A stretch of DNA of 64,000 nt. It comes from CAYQUO01 sp964420835 (GTDB lineage: Bacteria; Chloroflexota; Anaerolineae; Anaerolineales; Anaerolineaceae). The DNA is taken from assembly GCA_964420835.1 (NCBI GenBank), contig CAYQUO010000019.1, positions 1 to 64,000 of the forward strand. The letters are read 5' to 3'. Each line of letters starts with the position of its first letter. Position 1 is the first letter of the stretch. Under the pieces are notes generated by a model that was not told where the DNA came from, ran no database searches, and was given only the letters and a program-made list of their open reading frames with translations. Shown here piece after piece: positions 1-8,688 of this stretch. Both the position numbers and the translations under genes were made by a program.

Positions 1-66
1 TGGCAGACAGGCATGACTTAGGATCATGTGCCGAAAGGCGTAGGGGTTCAAGTCCCCTCTTCCCCA
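1..66 (+). tRNA. tRNA-Leu (anticodon TAG), 5' end outside the window
   Basis: This is the 3' part of a class II tRNA. The anticodon stem pairs 12-16 with 24-28 around a seven-base loop whose anticodon at 19-21 is TAG, read as Leu. A long variable arm (GCC-GAAA-GGC at about 30-39) supports Leu. The T arm (42-58, loop TTCAAGT) and the 3' acceptor strand (59-65) follow, with discriminator A at 66. The bases after it do not read CCA, so CCA is probably added after transcription. The 5' acceptor strand and the start of the D arm lie upstream of the window. Confidence 0.95.
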
Positions 67-102
67 CACATTCATAAATTATCAATAATTAGGATAACGA
101 AC

Positions 103-1566
103 TTGAAACTGGAAACCAAACCTCGTGAAGACCACCAAGTACAAATAGTGGCAGAATTTGATCTTTCAACTTTTGAAGCGTATCAAAAACAGGCAGGTAA
201 AAGAATTGCAAAAGATACAAAAATCCCAGGGTTTAGGCCTGGGAGGGCGCCTTTCGATGTTGTTAGAAGATATGTGGGGGAGGATGCCATCAAGAGAGAA
301 GCGCTGGATTTATTACTTGATGGTGAATATCCAAAAATCATCCAGGAAGCAGGGATTTCCCCGGGCGGCCCAGGCACGTTGGAAAAAATTTTGGAGGATA
401 ACCCCCCAAAGATCTCTTTAATTGTTCCCTTAGAGCCAGAGGTCCATTTGCCTGATTATCGGTCAGTTCGAAAACCGTATTTGGAAGAGGCGGTTGAACC
501 TTCCGAGGTGGATGAAGTGATCGAGAATTTGAGAAAAAACCAAGCAACGGCAGAACCTGTTGACAGGCCGGCAAAAAAGGGCGACCAGGTTGCGGTCAAT
601 GTCAGTGGAGAAATTATCAGTCCAGCCGGAATGGAAAAACGTGATTTTCTCTCAAATATCCCTTATCAAGTAATTATCGGTGAGGATGTCAGTGAGGACA
701 GCTGGCCGTTTGTTGGTTTCTCAAAAAAGTTAAGCGGTTTAAAAATCAATGACGAAAAGATATTCGAGCACAAATACCCCAATGACAGCTCATATAAAAA
801 CCTACAAGGCGCAACGGTTAAGTTCAAGATTTCTGTACAAAGTGTAAAAAGTGTGACCCTCCCACGGTTGGATGATGAATTTGCACAATCCACAGGAGAA
901 TTTGAGAATTTGGCACAACTCCGCGAGGAGGTAAGTAAACAACTGAGCCAAAGAAAAAAACATGACTATGAAAATAGGTATCTCTCTGAATTGATTGACC
1001 AACTTGTAGAGGAGGCAGAAATCAAATACCCGCCAATTTTGCTGGAGGAGCAAATAGAGCACACACTTACAAATCTGGAGGGTGACCTGGCAAACCATCA
1101 AATGGACATGGATGCCTATCTTAAATCCCGGTCAATAGAACGGGAAGATTTGGTGAATAATGAATTGAAACCAATGGTTATTGCCAGAATTAAGCGCACT
1201 CTGCTGCTGGAAGAAATTGCAAAGGCCGAAGATATTCAATTGTCCAAAGAGGAATTACAAGAAGCGGTTGGGAAGACAATAAATGACTTTTTTGAAAGTG
1301 GCAATACACAACCCAAGAATCAATTGGAGAGAACACGTTTGACAAACGCACTTGCGTATGAAACGGCAACCCGTCTTGTCAATCAGAGATTGATGGAGAG
1401 ATTAATTCAAATTGCATCAGGGAAAATGGACAATTCGGCTAACAATACTCCGGGTAAATCATCTGCAGGTAATAAAGTGCAGTCTAAAAAGAAGAGGACA
1501 GAAACGAAAAATAATAAACGACTGGAAATGAATGAGAACCCGGATGAGATTGTTCATAAAGAATAA
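103..1566 (+). CDS. tig: trigger factor, ribosome-associated chaperone and prolyl isomerase
   Basis: Trigger factor binds the ribosomal exit tunnel and shields nascent chains. The 487-residue protein has the N-terminal ribosome-binding domain with the signature IPGFRPGRAP (about residues 40-50). A FKBP-type isomerase domain follows (about 155-245, beginning KKGDQVAVNVSG), then a long helical C-terminal domain and a Lys-rich tail. I start it at TTG 103, preceded by AGGATAA. The longer in-frame reading from 28 would run through the tRNA and adds no family sequence. It lies just upstream of clpP, a common pairing in bacteria. The tail after about residue 440 is charged and probably disordered. 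Confidence 0.95.
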   Translation: MKLETKPREDHQVQIVAEFDLSTFEAYQKQAGKRIAKDTKIPGFRPGRAPFDVVRRYVGEDAIKREALDLLLDGEYPKIIQEAGISPGGPGTLEKILEDNPPKISLIVPLEPEVHLPDYRSVRKPYLEEAVEPSEVDEVIENLRKNQATAEPVDRPAKKGDQVAVNVSGEIISPAGMEKRDFLSNIPYQVIIGEDVSEDSWPFVGFSKKLSGLKINDEKIFEHKYPNDSSYKNLQGATVKFKISVQSVKSVTLPRLDDEFAQSTGEFENLAQLREEVSKQLSQRKKHDYENRYLSELIDQLVEEAEIKYPPILLEEQIEHTLTNLEGDLANHQMDMDAYLKSRSIEREDLVNNELKPMVIARIKRTLLLEEIAKAEDIQLSKEELQEAVGKTINDFFESGNTQPKNQLERTRLTNALAYETATRLVNQRLMERLIQIASGKMDNSANNTPGKSSAGNKVQSKKKRTETKNNKRLEMNENPDEIVHKE

Positions 1567-1661
1567 AATGAATTTTCTGAGCGGGCATTTATTGAATTAA
1601 GAGAAACCTGAAATATTATAGAAATACTGACAGATATTGATCGGGAAGAAAGGATGGATTC

Positions 1662-2267
1662 ATGAAGGATACTCGAAATTTTCGCTCAGTTATTCCCATG
1701 GTGATTGAATCATCTGGGCGCGGTGAAAGAGCATACGATATCTACTCACTACTATTAAAAGAACGGGTTATTTTTTTGGGTACACCGATTGACGACCAGG
1801 TTTCAAACCTGATTGTAGCTCAACTGTTATTTCTGACTCATGAAGACCCCGAGAAGGATATTCAAATGTATATAAATTCTCCGGGAGGCCAAATATATGC
1901 CGGGATGGCAATATTTGATACGATCCAGATGATCCCAAACAAAGTTAGTACAGTTGCAGTGGGAGTTACAGCTTCTTTTGGAACTTTACTTCTGGCATCT
2001 GGAGCGAAAGGCCATCGCTATGCATTGCCAAATGCAACCATCCATATGCACCAACCCTTGGGGGGTGCTCAAGGACAAGCCTCGGACATTGAAATTCAGG
2101 CGAAAGAAATACTTCGGTTAAAAGCGAAAGTGAACGAAATATTGGCCAAAAGCACCGGGCAGCAATTGGACGTGATTGAAAGAGATACCGAAAGGGATTT
2201 TTACCTGGATGCAGAAGCTGCTGTGAATTATGGGATTGTGGACGAGGTCCTTCGTTCTCAGAAATAA
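1662..2267 (+). CDS. clpP: ATP-dependent Clp protease proteolytic subunit
   Basis: ClpP forms the tetradecameric serine protease chamber that works with ClpX, ClpA or ClpC. The 201-residue protein has the usual family length. The catalytic Ser105 lies in GVTASFG and His130 in MHQPLGG. Asp179 lies in ERDTERD, with the same 49-residue His-to-Asp spacing as known ClpPs. The ATG at 1662 follows AAGAAAGGA. It is about 95 bp downstream of tig, probably in the same transcription unit. No clpX follows; the next gene is a HAD phosphatase. Confidence 0.97.
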   Translation: MKDTRNFRSVIPMVIESSGRGERAYDIYSLLLKERVIFLGTPIDDQVSNLIVAQLLFLTHEDPEKDIQMYINSPGGQIYAGMAIFDTIQMIPNKVSTVAVGVTASFGTLLLASGAKGHRYALPNATIHMHQPLGGAQGQASDIEIQAKEILRLKAKVNEILAKSTGQQLDVIERDTERDFYLDAEAAVNYGIVDEVLRSQK

Positions 2268-2292
2268 GCGTTGAAGGTTACCATTTCCATTC

Positions 2293-2322
2293 CAGCCGGA
2301 TAGCCAATGCGCTGTCCGGCTG
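2293..2322 (+). other. stem-loop between clpP and the HAD gene
   Basis: An 8-bp perfect stem (2293-2300 with 2315-2322, CAGCCGGA/TCCGGCTG) encloses a 14-base loop that can form three further pairs. No T-run follows, so a classical intrinsic terminator is unlikely. An mRNA-stabilising or processing hairpin is possible. Confidence 0.4.
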
Positions 2323-2344
2323 ATTATTGGAGCAGGAGCAGGTC

Positions 2345-3127
2345 ATGATTAACACATTATGCCCAAACATCTCAGGGATGATCTTGGATATGGATGGTGT
2401 CCTATGGGTGGGGAACAAACAAATTGGGAATTTGGAACAAATATTTAAGAAAATTGCAGATGAAAACATTGAAATTGTATTGGCCACAAATAACTCAACT
2501 AAATCTGTCACAACATATCAGTCATTATTGAAGAGCTTTAACGTCGAGTTGAATGCCCATAAAATAATTAATTCTGCCATGGCCGCTGGATATTGGCTTT
2601 CCCATCAATACCCATCAGGTGGTTCAATATTTATATTGGGCGAAACTGGATTGCAGGAGACATTGAAGGATTTCGGATTCGAACATACTGAAGAAAAACC
2701 GCTCGCTGTTGTTGTTGGAATGGACAGAAAAGTTACTTACGAAAAAATTTCAAAAGCTTCCAGGTTTATCCGGGAAGGATCTGTATTTATTGGGACGAAT
2801 CCGGACAAAACATTTCCTACATCCTCGGGGCTTGCTCCAGGTGCCGGAGCAATTGTCGCAGCTGTTGAGGCTGCTGCGGGGTTGCCTCCACTCATCATGG
2901 GTAAACCCCAGATAACCCTGTTTGAAATGGCATTGGAGAGGATAAACAAACCGGCAAATCAGGTTTTGGTTGTAGGAGACCGTTTGGATACAGACATCCT
3001 GGGAGGCCGGCGTGCAGGTTGCCGGACCGCACTTGTATTGTCTGGCGCTTGTACTGTGGATGATCTGGCAAATTGTCCGTACCAACCAGACCTGGTCGCG
3101 CCTGATTTGACATCTCTCCTGAATTAA
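2345..3127 (+). CDS. NagD-type HAD phosphatase
   Basis: This 260-residue haloacid dehalogenase phosphatase belongs to the NagD/PGPase class IIA branch. Motif I is DMDGVLW (Asp15 nucleophile, Asp17), motif II is TNNST, and the C-terminal acidic motif is VGDRLDTDI followed by GGRRAGCRTALVLSG. Such enzymes dephosphorylate phosphosugars, nucleotides or phosphoglycolate; the substrate here cannot be read from sequence. I use ATG 2345, six bases after AGGAG, rather than an in-frame TTG at 2327. It follows clpP closely and precedes ftsY. Confidence 0.88.
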   Translation: MINTLCPNISGMILDMDGVLWVGNKQIGNLEQIFKKIADENIEIVLATNNSTKSVTTYQSLLKSFNVELNAHKIINSAMAAGYWLSHQYPSGGSIFILGETGLQETLKDFGFEHTEEKPLAVVVGMDRKVTYEKISKASRFIREGSVFIGTNPDKTFPTSSGLAPGAGAIVAAVEAAAGLPPLIMGKPQITLFEMALERINKPANQVLVVGDRLDTDILGGRRAGCRTALVLSGACTVDDLANCPYQPDLVAPDLTSLLN

Positions 3128-3292
3128 TCATTATCATTTCAACCTGCGAACGCTTAAACCCCATAGATTAATTGACAAGGATCGATTTGTAATTGGGATT
3201 TAGGGCATAGAATTGAACTCGAAGGGTTTTTGCGGATATCATTCAAAATATATTTCCGCAACATTTGATGTCAGACAACTCAATTTTGCCCA

Positions 3293-3301
3293 TGTTATAA
3301 T
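3293..3301 (+). promoter_or_regulatory. extended -10 promoter placed almost on the ftsY start
   Basis: TG at 3293-3294, one base, then TATAAT at 3296-3301 forms a perfect extended -10. The ftsY ATG at 3310 is only 8 bases beyond it, so the predicted transcript would have a leader of about 0-3 bases. No Shine-Dalgarno precedes the ATG. No good -35 is visible, as expected for an extended -10 promoter. Confidence 0.6.
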
Positions 3302-3309
3302 CTCATGCC

Positions 3310-4221
3310 ATGGTTGAAATTTTCAATAAGTGGAAAGAAAGCTTGGATAAGACCAGGAGATCAACTTTTAGTCGGATCTCCAATTTATTTGGAACCTCCG
3401 AAATTAATGAATCGTTTTGGGATGACTTGGAATCAATGCTGGTGCAGGCCGATTTAGGCATTGAGACTTCTACATCCATAGTTGACTCATTAAAAAATAG
3501 AACCATCCATGAAGGATTGACCAGGATTTCCGATTTGCAAGAGGTGTTATATCGGGAACTTATCAAACGTCTGGATGTTGCCGGATCACTCGATTTGTTC
3601 ACAACGAAGCCAACTGTCATATTATTGGTTGGGGTTAACGGCTCAGGGAAAACGACAACAGCAGCCAAATTGGCGAAGATATTTAGCGAACAAGAAAAAA
3701 AAGTTCTTTTCGGCGCAGCGGATACATATAGGGCGGCAGCAGTTGATCAGCTGAAAGTATGGGCAGAACGTCTAGCAGTCCCCATTGTGTACGGACAACC
3801 TGAGGCTGACCCAGCTGCTGTTGCATATGATGCCGTCCAGGCAGCAGTTGCCAGGAAATTGGATGTTGCTATCATTGACACTGCTGGCAGGCTTCATACC
3901 CGGTATAATTTGATGGAAGAGTTAAGAAAGGTGCATCGCGTGGTAGGGAAAGCAGTATCGGGCGCACCTCATGCATCTTGGCTGGTTTTGGATGCGTCCA
4001 CCGGGCAAAATGCTTTATCTCAGGCGAAAGCATTCCGTGAAGCAATTCACATCAATGGAATTATTCTAACAAAATTGGACACCTCAGCTCGCGGGGGAAT
4101 GGCTTTTTCCATCCAGCACAATCTAAAACTGCCAATACTTTATGCAGGACTTGGCGAACAAATTGATGATCTGAAAATATTTAATCCGGAAGCATTTGTA
4201 AAAGGAATAATGGAAAAATAG
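3310..4221 (+). CDS. ftsY: signal recognition particle receptor FtsY
   Basis: FtsY is the SRP-receptor GTPase that docks ribosome-nascent chain-SRP complexes at the membrane. The 303-residue protein is the short form: an N domain (1-90) and a G domain without the acidic A domain. G1 is GVNGSGKTT at 108-116, followed by the I-box region DTYRAAA (138-144), DTAGR (190-194) and TKLD (254-257). The start at 3310 sits directly behind a -10 box, suggesting a leaderless mRNA. prfB follows after 8 bp, so the two are probably co-transcribed. Confidence 0.95.
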   Translation: MVEIFNKWKESLDKTRRSTFSRISNLFGTSEINESFWDDLESMLVQADLGIETSTSIVDSLKNRTIHEGLTRISDLQEVLYRELIKRLDVAGSLDLFTTKPTVILLVGVNGSGKTTTAAKLAKIFSEQEKKVLFGAADTYRAAAVDQLKVWAERLAVPIVYGQPEADPAAVAYDAVQAAVARKLDVAIIDTAGRLHTRYNLMEELRKVHRVVGKAVSGAPHASWLVLDASTGQNALSQAKAFREAIHINGIILTKLDTSARGGMAFSIQHNLKLPILYAGLGEQIDDLKIFNPEAFVKGIMEK

Positions 4222-4229
4222 GAGGATCT

Positions 4230-5310
4230 ATGCAAGATTTATTGACGCGTATTGGAAATTGTTCTGAAAGATATAACAGCCTTTTGGAGCGTCTTTGACT
4301 TGCCAGCCATCGAGGTTGAACTAAAAAAATTAAAAAAAGAGATTGAAAGCCCCAATTTTTGGGATGAAAACAAACTTGCCCAAAAAGTGATGAAACAATA
4401 TTCCGACTTGGGCGATGAGATAAAAACGTGGAGAGATCTTGAGATATTAATTAAGAATACAACTGAACTGGCGGAAATTGGGGATGAAACAATTCGATCG
4501 GATTTGGAAAAAGAAATTACCAAAATTGAAAAGGATTTGGATCAACTCGAGATAGATGTCACCTTGGGGGGGCCTTATGATAAAGGAAACGCACTGCTTG
4601 CAATACATGCCGGAGCAGGAGGTACCGATTCTCAGGATTGGGCAGGTATGCTTGAAAGGATGTATTTGCGCTGGAGTGAAAATAACAACTATAAAACAGA
4701 TATATTGGATGTGTCCGAAGGTGAAGAGGTTGGTATTAAAAGTGTGACAATTGCGGTTGAAGGTCGATTTGCATATGGTTACTTAAAGTCTGAGAAAGGA
4801 GTTCATCGACTGGTCCGCTTATCGCCATTTGATTCCGCCCACCGGCGGCATACTTCATTCGCCCTGGTCGAGGTTTTACCTGATTTATCAGAAGAAGATT
4901 CAACCATCGAAATTAAATCAGAAGACTTGCGCATAGATATTTATCGTTCCTCAAGCGCTGGTGGCCAAAATGTCCAGAAGAATGCAACGGCAGTACGAAT
5001 TACACACTTACCGACCGGAATCGTTGTTGCATGTCAAAATGAGCGTTCGCAGCTTCAAAATAGATTGAATGCAATGAGAGTGCTTAGGTCAAGGTTGCTG
5101 GAAATTCAACAATCCGAACAAGCCAGACAACTAATGGAATTGCGAGGTGAGTATACAAAAGCTGAATGGGGGAGCCAAATACGTTCTTATGTTCTCCACC
5201 CTTACCAAATGGTTAAAGACCATCGGACTGATTATGAAACCGGTAACGCACAGGCAGTCCTTGATGGTGAACTCAATAAATTTATCGAAGCATTTCTTAC
5301 ACATAAATAA
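4230..5310 (+). CDS. prfB: peptide chain release factor 2, with programmed +1 frameshift
   Basis: RF2 reads UGA and UAA stop codons. The gene starts at ATG 4230, behind GGAGG at 4221-4225, and encodes 22 residues before an in-frame TGA at 4296-4298. Translation continues in the +1 frame from GAC 4297 to the TAA at 5308-5310, so the coding join is 4230..4295 and 4297..5310, 359 residues. The slip site CTT-TGA-C is preceded by GGAG three bases upstream, the same arrangement as in E. coli prfB. The RF2 anticodon-like tripeptide SPF is at about 198-200 and the hydrolysis motif GGQ at about 244-246. Annotation from the second frame alone would miss the true N-terminus. Confidence 0.97.
4286..4299 (+). 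promoter_or_regulatory. RF2 autoregulatory frameshift site
   Basis: The order GGAG, CGT, CTT, TGA, C gives an internal Shine-Dalgarno-like element (4286-4289), a slippery CTT codon (4293-4295), a UGA stop and the C that makes UGA a weak terminator. When RF2 is scarce, ribosomes pause at UGA and slip +1 to make full-length RF2. This feedback loop is established for prfB in many bacteria. Confidence 0.93.
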
Positions 5311-5363
5311 TAGCCTCGAGGGAAACGAGAATTATTATATTTGCTTTATGACAAAATGATACG

Positions 5364-6986
5364 GTGTTATTGAAAACAACCCACCTAACACGAACAACTA
5401 TACTTCTAACCTTCTTTTTTGCTGTGGATAAAGTTCTGGCTGTCATTCGTCAGATCGTGATTGCCAGACAATTCGGGTTGTCTAAGGAACTTGATGCATT
5501 TAATGTCGCAAATAATATTCCTGATCTTCTTTTCGCTCTCATCTCTGGTGGCGCACTGGCTGTTGCGTTTATTCCTATATTAAGCGAAACCTTAACTCTA
5601 GAAGGACGTAATCCTGCCTGGAAGCTTTTCTCCAACGTTGCAAATATTGCATTCCTGGTTACTGCCTTGCTTGCCATATTGACAGCAGTTTTCGCCGGTT
5701 CCCTTGTGGGGTGGGAGGTCGGTATTGCTCCTGGATTTGGAGAACCACAACAGAGATTGGTGATCAAACTCATGCGAATGAATTTGATCGCTACAATGAT
5801 TTTTTCCATCAGTGGACTTGTTATGGCTGGGTTACAGGCCAACAAGCATTTCTTATTGCCGGCAATAGCCCCGATATTTTATAACATTGGTCAAATTCTT
5901 GGAGCAATTATCTTGTCGCCGGCGGATGGTTATAAAATTGGATCTACAACCTTACCGCATTATGCGATGGGTGTAGAGGGATTGGTGGTTGGTGTAATTT
6001 TTGGTGCAGCCATGCATCTCTGTGTTCAAATACCAGGCCTTATCACCTATCAGTTTCAGTGGACTCCGAGTTTCGGTTTTAACACACCTCAAGTTAATAA
6101 AGTCATTAAAATTCTGGCTCCAAGGTTAATGACAATGATGTTTATCCAATTGATATTTATTGTGCGGGACAATCTGGCTTCCCGCCTTGAGGCGGGCGCA
6201 GTAACATCCTTAACCTATGGGTGGATGCTGCAGCAAGTACCCGAAACTCTTATTGGTACCGCGATTGGTACTGCCTTGCTTCCAACATTGGCTGAGTATT
6301 TTGCCAACAAAGACACAAATGCATTTCAGAATACCATTGTGAGGGCAATCCGTGTTTTGATCTCTTTAACGATCCCCATTTCGGCAATTTTGGCTGTTGG
6401 TTTTCAACCATTATTGGGGCTGGCATTTGGATTTGATCTTAAGGGAACTGAACTACTAATGTGGGTGTTTCGGGGATTTTTGGTGGGGCTGTTTGGACAT
6501 TGTTTGCTAGAGATAACATCCCGATCATTCTATGCCCAACAAAATGCAAATATTCCGCTTTTTGGAGCAATAATAAATTTGGGGATTTATATTTTCATTG
6601 GAAGTCAACTCTACAGGATTATTGGTGCGCCTGGAATAAGTGTGACTGATTCGCTTGCCTTCACATTCCAGGCGGTATTACTATTGTTTGTCTTAATAAA
6701 TATAGATAAATACGCTCGGTTTTCAAAAAAGTCCCGAATTTTTGCAGTATTATTTCCGGGAAATTCTAACCCGATCTCTGTAACGAGTACACATGAACTA
6801 TACGGCCCATTATTTAGAGCGTCTCTTTCGTCCATACTCGGTTGCATACTAGTAATCTTAATTATCAACATTGGTGGACGGGTTGGGATTCCTTCGGTGG
6901 TTTTATCAGGTGGCGGTATGCTTATAGGGTTTGCTGGAATAATTCCAATTATTTGGAAAGATGTAAAAGTACTTCTAAGGTTATGA
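5364..6986 (+). CDS. murJ: lipid II flippase MurJ
   Basis: MurJ belongs to the MOP exporter superfamily and flips the peptidoglycan precursor lipid II across the membrane. The 540-residue protein has about 14 hydrophobic segments. Its N-terminus carries the family signature (KVLAVIRQIVIARQFG, then LDAFNVANNIPDLLFALISGGALAVAFIP). Start codons are GTG 5364 or TTG 5370, with no clear ribosome site. The gap to prfB is about 53 bp. Length and topology match the family, and nothing appears truncated. Confidence 0.93.
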   Translation: MLLKTTHLTRTTILLTFFFAVDKVLAVIRQIVIARQFGLSKELDAFNVANNIPDLLFALISGGALAVAFIPILSETLTLEGRNPAWKLFSNVANIAFLVTALLAILTAVFAGSLVGWEVGIAPGFGEPQQRLVIKLMRMNLIATMIFSISGLVMAGLQANKHFLLPAIAPIFYNIGQILGAIILSPADGYKIGSTTLPHYAMGVEGLVVGVIFGAAMHLCVQIPGLITYQFQWTPSFGFNTPQVNKVIKILAPRLMTMMFIQLIFIVRDNLASRLEAGAVTSLTYGWMLQQVPETLIGTAIGTALLPTLAEYFANKDTNAFQNTIVRAIRVLISLTIPISAILAVGFQPLLGLAFGFDLKGTELLMWVFRGFLVGLFGHCLLEITSRSFYAQQNANIPLFGAIINLGIYIFIGSQLYRIIGAPGISVTDSLAFTFQAVLLLFVLINIDKYARFSKKSRIFAVLFPGNSNPISVTSTHELYGPLFRASLSSILGCILVILIINIGGRVGIPSVVLSGGGMLIGFAGIIPIIWKDVKVLLRL

Positions 6987-6999
6987 TCGATCATTAGAG

Positions 7000-7005
7000 T
7001 ATAAT
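7000..7005 (+). promoter_or_regulatory. -10 box directly before an ATG, probable leaderless transcript
   Basis: A perfect TATAAT lies at 7000-7005, and the in-frame ATG at 7013 is 7 bases further, exactly where transcription would start. The alternative ATG at 7004 overlaps the -10 box itself and is unlikely to be in the mRNA. No convincing -35 is visible. Confidence 0.5.
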
Positions 7006-7012
7006 GCCTGAT

Positions 7013-8155
7013 ATGGAAAACCAATTGTCGGATAATACCGTACCAACAACACCTGCAGATATAAATAATACCCTTCCCACAAATATTTCATCGACCGATA
7101 ATACCCGTCCAATTAATACAGATAAAAGACAGAAACAGAAGTCACCAGAGGACAAATTGAAGGGATTCGGACGTTGGGTTTGGATTCTTGCTGGAATTGG
7201 TTTCATCATTCTTGCCACTCTTCTGGGCGCGTTTGCTGGATATCGAACTGCAATCCGATATCGGCTGCAGCAACAAAATGACCAGATCGCTCTAGAAGCA
7301 ACAACTCAGTATCAACTTGGAATACAGGACCTACAAGACGGCCATCTAGAAGCAGCAAGAAAGCGTTTTGAGTACATTGTTCAAATTGATCCGAAATTTC
7401 CCGGTGCTGCTGAAAAATTGACAGAAGTAATGGTGGCTATGGCACAGCAGTCAACACCTACTGCGGTGAAGACCCCAACAGTTGTTGCTACCCCGACAAA
7501 GGATATGCGACCATCGGATGAAATATTCCAACACGCATATCAGCTGTTAAGGAATCAGGATTGGCAGGGTGCCATTGACGTGTTGGATTCACTTCGGACG
7601 ATTGATATTAATTATCGCGCCCTTGAAGTTGATGGATTGTACTACATTGCCTTACGGTACCGGGGTGTCCAAAAAATCATTAATGGGTCAAACCTTGAGG
7701 GCGGGATATATGATCTGGCCCTTGCTGAGCGCTTTGGGCCATTAGACAGGGAGGCGGATAGTTTCCGAAATTCGGCCAGAGCTTACATGGCTGGTACCAG
7801 TTTTTGGGGAATCGACTGGTTCAAAGTGGTTGAATACCTGGGGCAGATATATTCTTCTCTCCCCAATCTGATGGATGGATCCGGACTTACAGTTGCGGAA
7901 CGCTATCGGACAGCGCTGATACACTTGGGCGATCAGTATGCAGTTGGTGGCGACTATTGTGGCGCTAGAGATTATTATCAACAAGCCCTTGCTATCAGCC
8001 AGGATATGGGTTTGGCGCCGACAGCAACCGCCGCTCAATACATCTGTTCACCTCCAACGAGCACTCCCATGCCAACCGTTGCAATCACTCCAAGCCCAAC
8101 AATGGAAATCGGTTCTGAAACACCTACTGTCGAAGAAACGACTCCTTCACCATAG
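7013..8155 (+). CDS. membrane-anchored TPR protein with Thr/Pro-rich linkers
   Basis: The function is unknown. The 380-residue protein has a polar N-terminus (about 1-50), one transmembrane helix (about 54-78, WVWILAGIGFIILATLLGAFAGY), then an extracytoplasmic part. The latter contains a TPR-like repeat (about 90-140), a Thr/Pro linker, further TPR-like helices (about 165-345, ending CGARDYYQQALAIS) and a TP-rich tail. ATG 7013 is chosen because TATAAT ends 7 bases before it. Proteins of this design are frequent in Anaerolineae. It may scaffold an envelope complex, but no partner is evident. Confidence 0.8.
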   Translation: MENQLSDNTVPTTPADINNTLPTNISSTDNTRPINTDKRQKQKSPEDKLKGFGRWVWILAGIGFIILATLLGAFAGYRTAIRYRLQQQNDQIALEATTQYQLGIQDLQDGHLEAARKRFEYIVQIDPKFPGAAEKLTEVMVAMAQQSTPTAVKTPTVVATPTKDMRPSDEIFQHAYQLLRNQDWQGAIDVLDSLRTIDINYRALEVDGLYYIALRYRGVQKIINGSNLEGGIYDLALAERFGPLDREADSFRNSARAYMAGTSFWGIDWFKVVEYLGQIYSSLPNLMDGSGLTVAERYRTALIHLGDQYAVGGDYCGARDYYQQALAISQDMGLAPTATAAQYICSPPTSTPMPTVAITPSPTMEIGSETPTVEETTPSP

Positions 8156-8241
8156 CAATTATTAAAAACCGATTAATTAAAATATCAAATATTTCCAACA
8201 AGCATAACGGCATATTACTTGCATGGTTACATCATCGGTTG

Positions 8242-8688
8242 ATGGTACCGATGGATACGCTTTTTAATATCATTAAGTTGATAATATTTATTGGATATAT
8301 TGCTGTCTGGAGCAATATTCTGGTTCGGCTTACATCCGCCAATAGGTGGTTGGGTTTCTTTTTTGGATTGTTTATTGTATTTCCTGCATCATTCGGGCTT
8401 CATATTCCATATTGGTTGGTTATTATTATATGGATGACTTCACTATATATGGTTATGCTCCACAAACAACGTAAACTGGCACGTTTGGTTGGTATTTTCT
8501 CATTAAAGGGATTAACCCATTATTGGGCGACCACATGTTTGATTATTTCGTTTTTTAATTTATTGAACAATCAGGGGACAACGGCTGTTATTACAACGGT
8601 TATTACACCAACGGTTGCAGGGAGTATTTTATTCCTACGAGCTAACTTGATTTCAGGTAACTATTTCTCCGAAGAAAATAATTTGTAA
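8242..8688 (+). CDS. small multi-pass membrane protein, unknown function
   Basis: I do not recognise this family. About 148 residues contain four hydrophobic segments (around 10-28, 38-53, 55-73 and 90-125) separated by short basic loops such as HKQRKLAR. Start choice is uncertain: TTG 8239, ATG 8242 and ATG 8251 are in frame and none has a ribosome site. Its 3' end overlaps the convergent glycosyltransferase gene by 28 bp. The composition is that of a genuine membrane protein. Confidence 0.6.
   Translation: MVPMDTLFNIIKLIIFIGYIAVWSNILVRLTSANRWLGFFFGLFIVFPASFGLHIPYWLVIIIWMTSLYMVMLHKQRKLARLVGIFSLKGLTHYWATTCLIISFFNLLNNQGTTAVITTVITPTVAGSILFLRANLISGNYFSEENNL

Noticed and set aside
28..102. Longer N-terminus for trigger factor starting at 28
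   Set aside because: It would be translated from inside the tRNA-Leu gene and adds residues with no family similarity; TTG 103 with AGGATAA upstream fits better.
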